Shown one piece after another: positions 59,635-64,000 of a DNA stretch of 64,000 nucleotides. The stretch is from contig JACJID010000004.1 of NCBI GenBank assembly GCA_014138725.1, forward strand, positions 310,001 to 374,000. Direction: 5' to 3'. Origin of the DNA: Kutzneria viridogrisea (GTDB taxonomy: Bacteria > Actinomycetota > Actinomycetes > Mycobacteriales > Pseudonocardiaceae). The translations under genes and the position numbers were made by a program. The notes beneath the pieces were generated by a model, which saw only the letters and a list, made by a program, of their open reading frames with translations, was not told the origin of the DNA and ran no database searches. Positions within the stretch are counted from its first letter, which is position 1. The number at the start of each line of letters is the position of its first letter.

Positions 59635-61079
59635 CCACCGACCTGGTCAGCATCCTGGACAGCGCCGCCGAGCGCTGGCCCGAGCGCGTGGCCTGGACCT
59701 TCGACCCCGGTGAGCGGCTGACCTTCGGCGAGGTCGGCACGCGGACCCTGCGCTACGCCAACGCCTTGCGCGAGCGCGGGGTGCGGCCCGGCGACCGGGT
59801 GGCCGTGATGCTGCGCAACACCGCCGAGTTCCCGCTCACCTGGCTGGCGCTGGCCCGGCTCGGCGCGGTCATGGTGCCGCTGAACGTGAAGTACCGCAGC
59901 GCCGACGCCGAGCACGTACTGCGCGAGTCCGAGGCCGCCGCGATCGTGACCACGCCGGAGTTCGACGAGTTGCTGGCCGGGATCGGGCCGCGCGTGCTGC
60001 ACGTGGCCGACCTGGAGTCCGGCCTGCCGGAAACACTGGACCACAAGGCCCGGCCCACCGACACCGTCAACATCCAGTTCACCTCGGGAACCACCGGCCG
60101 CCCCAAGGGATGCGTGCTGTCACACCGGTACTGGACCGTGCTCGGCGGCAGCATGGTCGAGGAGTTCCCGCGCCTGACCGGGTCCGACGTACTGCTGACG
60201 GCCCAACCGTTCCACTACATCGATCCACAGTGGAACGTCGTGGCCGGGCTGCTGGCCGGTGCCGAACTCGTGGTGCTGGACGGCTTCCACCCAGCCAGCT
60301 TCTGGGCGAAGGTCCGCGAGCACCGGGTGACCTACTTCTACTGCCTGGGCGCCATGCCCACCCTGTTGCTGCGCATGCCACCCGACGAACTGGACCGCGC
60401 GCACTTGGTGCGGGCCGTGCAGTGCTCGGCGATCCCGCCCAAGCTGCACGCCGAACTGGAGCAGCGCTGGGGTGTCGGCTGGTACGAGGCGTTCGGTATG
60501 ACCGAGACCGGTGGGGACCTGCGCGTCACCGAGCTCGACCACGACGAACTGGTCGGCACCGGCTGCCTCGGCGGGCCGACCCGCAACCGCGAGGTGCGCA
60601 TCGTGGACGGGGAGATCCTGCTGCGCGGCCCCGGCATGATGAACGGCTACCTCAACCACGAGCCGGTGTTCCGCGAGGGCTGGTTCCACACCGGGGACCT
60701 GGGCCGCATGGACGAGCGGGGCCGCGTCTACCACACCGGGCGGCTCAAGGACATGATCCGGCGTTCCGGGGAGAACATCGCCGCCCGCGAGGTCGAGGAG
60801 GTGCTGCTGACCCACCCCGAGGTGCGGTTGGCGGCCGTGGTCGGCGTGGCCGACGAGCTGCGCGGCGAGGAGGTCAAGGCCCACCTGGTCAGCGAGGCCG
60901 ATCCGAGTGAGCTGGCCGAGTTCTGCCTGCAACGCCTCGCCTCGTTCAAGGTCCCCCGGTACTGGCAGCGGCACGAGGACCTGCCGCGTACCGCCTCGCA
61001 GCGCGTGGCCAAGGCGGAACTGGCCGCACTGCACGGCCCGGTGTTCGACCGCACCACAGGACAGTGGAGCGCCACGTGA
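59631..61079 (+). CDS. AMP-binding acyl-CoA ligase
   Basis: This 482-residue adenylate-forming enzyme activates a carboxylic acid with ATP and CoA. Motifs are FTSGTTGRPKGCVLSH (P-loop), WYEAFGMTETGG (A5), WFHTGDLGRMDERGRVYHTG, and the C-terminal hinge RSGENIAAREVEEVL with a Lys in the SQRVAKAEL region. The binding-pocket sequence (LLTAQPFHYIDPQWNVVAG) resembles crotonobetaine/carnitine-CoA ligase and short aromatic acid ligases (CaiC-like). GTG 59631 and GTGA overlaps at both ends show tight coupling. Substrate unknown. Upstream in-frame extension is not coding. Confidence 0.92.
   Translation: MTTDLVSILDSAAERWPERVAWTFDPGERLTFGEVGTRTLRYANALRERGVRPGDRVAVMLRNTAEFPLTWLALARLGAVMVPLNVKYRSADAEHVLRESEAAAIVTTPEFDELLAGIGPRVLHVADLESGLPETLDHKARPTDTVNIQFTSGTTGRPKGCVLSHRYWTVLGGSMVEEFPRLTGSDVLLTAQPFHYIDPQWNVVAGLLAGAELVVLDGFHPASFWAKVREHRVTYFYCLGAMPTLLLRMPPDELDRAHLVRAVQCSAIPPKLHAELEQRWGVGWYEAFGMTETGGDLRVTELDHDELVGTGCLGGPTRNREVRIVDGEILLRGPGMMNGYLNHEPVFREGWFHTGDLGRMDERGRVYHTGRLKDMIRRSGENIAAREVEEVLLTHPEVRLAAVVGVADELRGEEVKAHLVSEADPSELAEFCLQRLASFKVPRYWQRHEDLPRTASQRVAKAELAALHGPVFDRTTGQWSAT
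60224..60234 (+). repeat. TCCACAGTGGA motif copy inside the acyl-CoA ligase gene
   Basis: This is an exact copy. It forces GAT CCA (Asp-Pro) where GAC and CCC or CCG are nearly universal in this gene. Confidence 0.6.
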
Positions 61080-61504
61080 GTTTCTCCTGGCACAGCGAGG
61101 TTTTCTTCGACGAACTGGATTTGAACGGCAACCTGCACAACGCGCGCTACGCCGTGCACGTGGAGCGAGCGCAGTCGGCGTTGTTCGAGCAGCTGGGCAA
61201 GTCGTGGCGGTCCTTCGCCGACCGGGACGCCGACCTGCACTACGCCGTGCGTGAACTGCACGTCGAGTTCCTGGCCGCGATGACCGCGCCGGGTCCGATG
61301 CGCGTGGAGCTGGTCGGCCAGCGCATCGGCACCACCAGTGCCGTCTACGGGTTCACCTGTGCTGATCCCAAAGCGGGCACTGTGTTCGCCCGTGGCTACC
61401 GGGCAATCGTCAAGGTGGACCGGGACACCGGCCGACCCGCGCCGTGGAGTGACTGGTACCGCGAGGTTTTCGCGTCGTTGAGCGAGGGGGGCGAGCGTGT
61501 TTGA
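61076..61504 (+). CDS. Hotdog-fold acyl-CoA thioesterase (4-hydroxybenzoyl-CoA type)
   Basis: This is a 142-residue hotdog protein. FFDELDLNGNLHNARYAVHV is the signature of the 4HBT/YbgC group, with the catalytic Asp in the DxxGxxHN arrangement; the central helix and strand ARYAVHVERAQSALFEQLGK follow. It would release a free acid from its CoA ester, consistent with an upstream ligase and hydratase. GTG 61076 overlaps the ligase stop (GTGA), and its end overlaps the amidohydrolase start by 8 bases. Confidence 0.92.
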   Translation: MSFSWHSEVFFDELDLNGNLHNARYAVHVERAQSALFEQLGKSWRSFADRDADLHYAVRELHVEFLAAMTAPGPMRVELVGQRIGTTSAVYGFTCADPKAGTVFARGYRAIVKVDRDTGRPAPWSDWYREVFASLSEGGERV

Positions 61505-63107
61505 CCTGAAGCTGGTCAACGCCAACGTGGTGACCGTGGACGGCAGGCGCCCGCGTGCCCGTTCGGTGGCGATCTCGGGCAACCGGATCGCCGCACTGGA
61601 CGCGGACGGCCCCGCGCACCGGGTGATCGACCTGGACGGCGCCACCGTCACACCTGGCTTCCACGACGCGCACAACCACATGGCCTGGTACGGACTCACA
61701 CTGTCCGAAGTGGACCTGCGCTCCCCCGGCATCGGTTCGCTGGAACAGCTCTACCGCGCCATCGCCGACCGGTCCGGCGGCCCTGGCTGGGTCCTCGGCA
61801 GCGGCTACGACCAGAACAAGATCGGCGGCCACCCCGACCGCGACGCCCTGGACCGGGCCGCCCCCGGCCAGCGCGTCTGGCTCAAGCACACCAGCGGCCA
61901 CATGTGCGTGGTCAACTCCCTTGTGCTGCAAGACCTCGGCATGGCCGACCGCGCCGTGGACGTGCCCGGCGGGCTCGTCGTGACCGACACCGCGGGCCGC
62001 CCCACCGGCCTGCTCCAGGAACAGGCCCAGCAGCTGGTCAACGAGCTCGTGCTGCCCTACCCCGTCAGCACGCTCGTGGACGCCATCGACCTGGCCGGGC
62101 AGCAGTACCTGCGCGAGGGCATCACCAGCTGCGTGGAGGCCGGTATCGGCGGCGGCTGGATCGGCAAGAGCCCCGTGGAGCTGGCCGCCTACCAGTCCGC
62201 CCGCGAACAGCGCAGGCTGCGCGTGCGGGTCGAGCTGATGATCGCCGCCGACGCACTGCACCCGCTGGCCGCCCACGCCGAGGATGACATCACCCTCGGC
62301 CTGGACCTCGGCTTGCGCACCGGGTTCGGCGACGACTGGCTGCGGATCGGCCCCGTGAAGGTGTTCTCCGACGGCTCGCTGATCGGGCACACCGCCGCCA
62401 TGTGCCACGACTTCGCCGACTCCCCCGGCGAACGCGGTTACCTTCAGGACGACGCCGACCGCTTGCGCGCCACCATTCTCGCCGCGCACCGCTCCGGCTG
62501 GCGCGTGGCCACCCACGCCATCGGCGACGCCGCCATCGACCTCGTGCTCGAGGCCTACGCCGAGGCCCTGGACCGGTTCCCGCGCTACAACCACCGGCAC
62601 CGTATCGAGCACTTCGGCGTGTCCCGGCCCGACCAGGTCGCCCGTGCCGCCGAACTCGGCGTGATCCCCGTGCCGCAGGGCCGGTTCGCCCACGAGATCG
62701 GCGACGGCATGCTGCGCGCCCTCGGCCCCGAGCGCGTGCCCTGGGCGTACCGGCAACGGTCCCTGCTCGACGCGGGCATCATCGTGCCCGGCAGTTCCGA
62801 CCGCCCCGTGGTGCACGGCGCCCCGCTGCTCGGCATGCACGACATGGTCAACCAGCTCACCTCGGCCGGTCGCCCGTTCAACCCCACCGAGGCCGTCAGC
62901 GCCGCCGAAGCCCTGCGTGCCTTCACCTACGGCTCCGCGTACGCCTCCGGCGAGGAGGACCGCAAGGGCACCGTCACGCCCGGCAAGCTCGCCGACCTCA
63001 CCGTGCTGTCCGAGGACCCCACCGCTGTCGATCCCGGGCGGATCCGCGACATCCAGGTGCTCGCCACCTTCGTCGACGGCCGCCGTGCCTTCGGACTGGA
63101 CGGGTAG
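61497..63107 (+). CDS. Metal-dependent amidohydrolase (YtcJ-like, family 3)
   Basis: This 536-residue zinc hydrolase of the amidohydrolase superfamily acts on C-N or related bonds of a small substrate. The metal motif HxH is in TPGFHDAHNHM, the carboxylated-Lys equivalent near VKVFSDGSLIGHTA, later His in WRVATHAIGDAAID and HRHRIEHFGVS, and the final Asp in VPGSSDRPVVHG. YtcJ-like enzymes have no agreed natural substrate. GTG 61497 overlaps the thioesterase end by 8 bases, so it is part of the same operon and would work on the same compound, perhaps releasing the acid fed to the ligase. Confidence 0.92.
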   Translation: MFDLKLVNANVVTVDGRRPRARSVAISGNRIAALDADGPAHRVIDLDGATVTPGFHDAHNHMAWYGLTLSEVDLRSPGIGSLEQLYRAIADRSGGPGWVLGSGYDQNKIGGHPDRDALDRAAPGQRVWLKHTSGHMCVVNSLVLQDLGMADRAVDVPGGLVVTDTAGRPTGLLQEQAQQLVNELVLPYPVSTLVDAIDLAGQQYLREGITSCVEAGIGGGWIGKSPVELAAYQSAREQRRLRVRVELMIAADALHPLAAHAEDDITLGLDLGLRTGFGDDWLRIGPVKVFSDGSLIGHTAAMCHDFADSPGERGYLQDDADRLRATILAAHRSGWRVATHAIGDAAIDLVLEAYAEALDRFPRYNHRHRIEHFGVSRPDQVARAAELGVIPVPQGRFAHEIGDGMLRALGPERVPWAYRQRSLLDAGIIVPGSSDRPVVHGAPLLGMHDMVNQLTSAGRPFNPTEAVSAAEALRAFTYGSAYASGEEDRKGTVTPGKLADLTVLSEDPTAVDPGRIRDIQVLATFVDGRRAFGLDG

Positions 63108-63110
63108 GCC

Positions 63111-63683
63111 GTGCTCTCCCCCATCACCCCCGACCAGCACGACCGTGTCCGCCGCTGCTACGAGGAGGGCTTCGCCGCCCACCTGCGTGCCCCGTTCGCC
63201 GATCTCCTCGACCCCGCCGACGGCCAGCAGGCCCTCGTGCTCGCCGAGCGGGAACGCCCGCTCGGCCTCGCCGTCGTGCGTCCGCTCGGCGACACCGGCT
63301 GGACCTTCCTGCGCTACTTCGTCGTCGACTCCCAGGTCCGCAACCGCGGCCTCGGCTCACGGCTGTGGACCGCCCTCACCCGGCACCTCGACTCCACCAT
63401 GCTGATCTTCGACGTCGAGGACCCCCAGGAACCCCACTGCTCGCCCGAGGAGAAGGAGATCCGCCTGCGCCGCATCGCCTTCTACGAACGCAACGGGGCC
63501 CTGCTGCTGCCCGTCACCGGCTACCGCACCCCGCACGGCGATACCTGGGGCCCCATGCAGCTCATGGCCGCGCCCCTCGACCCCGCCCTGCCCTGGACCG
63601 TGTCCCAGGTCGTGCTCGCCGTCTACCAGCACCGCTGGGGCCTGTCCCCCGACCACCCCACTGTGCTCAGCACTCAGTGCTGA
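63111..63683 (+). CDS. GNAT-family N-acetyltransferase
   Basis: This 190-residue acetyltransferase has the acetyl-CoA motif A region FLRYFVVDSQVRNRGLGSRL (R/Q-x-x-G-x-G form) and C-terminal strands RRIAFYERNGALLLPVTGYR typical of the fold. The start (GTG 63111) is three bases after the amidohydrolase stop, so it is last in the five-gene operon. Its substrate is unknown, perhaps an amine released by the amidohydrolase. Its end overlaps the converging small membrane-protein gene by 10 bases. Confidence 0.88.
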   Translation: MLSPITPDQHDRVRRCYEEGFAAHLRAPFADLLDPADGQQALVLAERERPLGLAVVRPLGDTGWTFLRYFVVDSQVRNRGLGSRLWTALTRHLDSTMLIFDVEDPQEPHCSPEEKEIRLRRIAFYERNGALLLPVTGYRTPHGDTWGPMQLMAAPLDPALPWTVSQVVLAVYQHRWGLSPDHPTVLSTQC

Positions 63684-63910
63684 CGCGCCGCCCCCGGGTC
63701 CCTGCTGCCCACCGTGAACCACAACATGCTGCCCAGGAACGGCGCGCAGAACGCGAACACCAGCCACACCACCTTCATGCCCGTCCCCAGCCCCGAGCGC
63801 AGCACGCCGACCAGTGCCCCCACGAACAGCAGGAGGTATCCCAGCACCGCCAGTACGACCACACCCAGGACACCCCAGGCCATCCACTGCTGCTGATCCG
63901 CGAGCACCAT
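63674..63910 (-). CDS. Small membrane protein with PLD-nuclease N-terminal (PLDc_N) domain
   Basis: This is a 78-residue protein from the ATG at 63910 (MVLADQQQWMAW). Two membrane helices are seen (GVLGVVVLAVLGYLLLFVGA and MKVVWLVFAFCAPFLGSMLW), and the end FLGSMLWFTVGSRDP fits the PLDc_N domain, a two-helix module common to cardiolipin synthases and to short stand-alone actinomycete proteins. No catalytic HKD motif is present. An upstream in-frame ATG at 63976 would add 22 residues; the shorter start is preferred but not certain. Role unknown. Confidence 0.78.
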   Translation of the reverse strand: MVLADQQQWMAWGVLGVVVLAVLGYLLLFVGALVGVLRSGLGTGMKVVWLVFAFCAPFLGSMLWFTVGSRDPGAARQH

Positions 63911-64000
63911 GTCACTCAGTCCCTTCAGGCTTGCTGTCACCCAAGCCTGAGCCACCGTGCCCTCGGCGCGCGTCATCCCCGACGCTCGAACCCGGCCTAC

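Overview
The window is 64 kb of very GC-rich, densely packed chromosomal DNA from a filamentous actinomycete. GTG starts are common, genes in an operon often share a 4-base GTGA overlap, and the gene set includes SARP and nSTAND regulators, a conservon, a B12-riboswitch-controlled ribonucleotide reductase and TetR, PaaX and Lrp regulators. Gene content and codon use suggest Pseudonocardiales (Saccharothrix, Crossiella or Actinosynnema-like), but no marker here proves the genus. I found no rRNA, tRNA, CRISPR array, transposase or phage gene, so this reads as a stable chromosome arm or near-core region with accessory patches.

Layout. 1-7.5 kb: secreted DUF6528-like protein (cut by the window start), Lrp regulator, GNAT, a cytochrome P450 divergent from a TetR with a clear shared operator, a free-standing condensation-type domain with a broken active site, and a proline-iminopeptidase-like hydrolase. 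7.6-9.2 kb: small secreted protein and an unusual Nudix-remnant/HAD fusion. 9.35-14.67 kb: a complete lower valine degradation operon (mmsA, acyl-CoA dehydrogenase, HIBYL-CoA hydrolase, mmsB, enoyl-CoA hydratase), each gene overlapping the next. 14.9-19.3 kb: cobalamin riboswitch, then nrdA-nrdB; NrdB carries Phe where the radical Tyr should be. 19.3-23.7 kb: a 1451-residue SARP-nSTAND-TM-WD40 protein. 23.8-27.6 kb: cold-shock protein, GH3 beta-glucosidase, PaaX regulator.

27.8-33.0 kb: a Pls/PosA-type membrane NRPS whose specificity residues read as a lysine-like code, translationally coupled to an M1 aminopeptidase; this is a candidate cationic poly(amino acid) production/degradation pair. 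33-45 kb: GAF protein, subtilisin, DsbA-like protein, TrmB/LuxR regulator, secreted papain-like protease, amidase with TetR, glutathione peroxidase, Ser/Thr kinase, orphan solute-binding lipoprotein, nitroreductase and a GH105-like hydrolase. 45.5-50.8 kb: caspase-like protein with a large membrane domain, alcohol dehydrogenase plus FAD monooxygenase pair, and two unknowns. 50.9-58.2 kb: cbiD, a reduced conservon (kinase, roadblock, GTPase, MHYT protein, with no DUF742 gene), a leaderless BtuF-like protein and cobK. 58.2-63.7 kb: TetR divergent from a tight five-gene operon (enoyl-CoA hydratase, acyl-CoA ligase, thioesterase, amidohydrolase, GNAT). 63.7-63.9 kb: a small membrane protein.

Cobalamin links several parts: the riboswitch turns down the B12-independent reductase, and cbiD, cobK and a B12-binding-like protein lie further along. 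Intergenic DNA is rich in long perfect palindromes, including two members of one dispersed family. A short motif, TCCACAGTGGA, recurs inside genes at the cost of rare codons.
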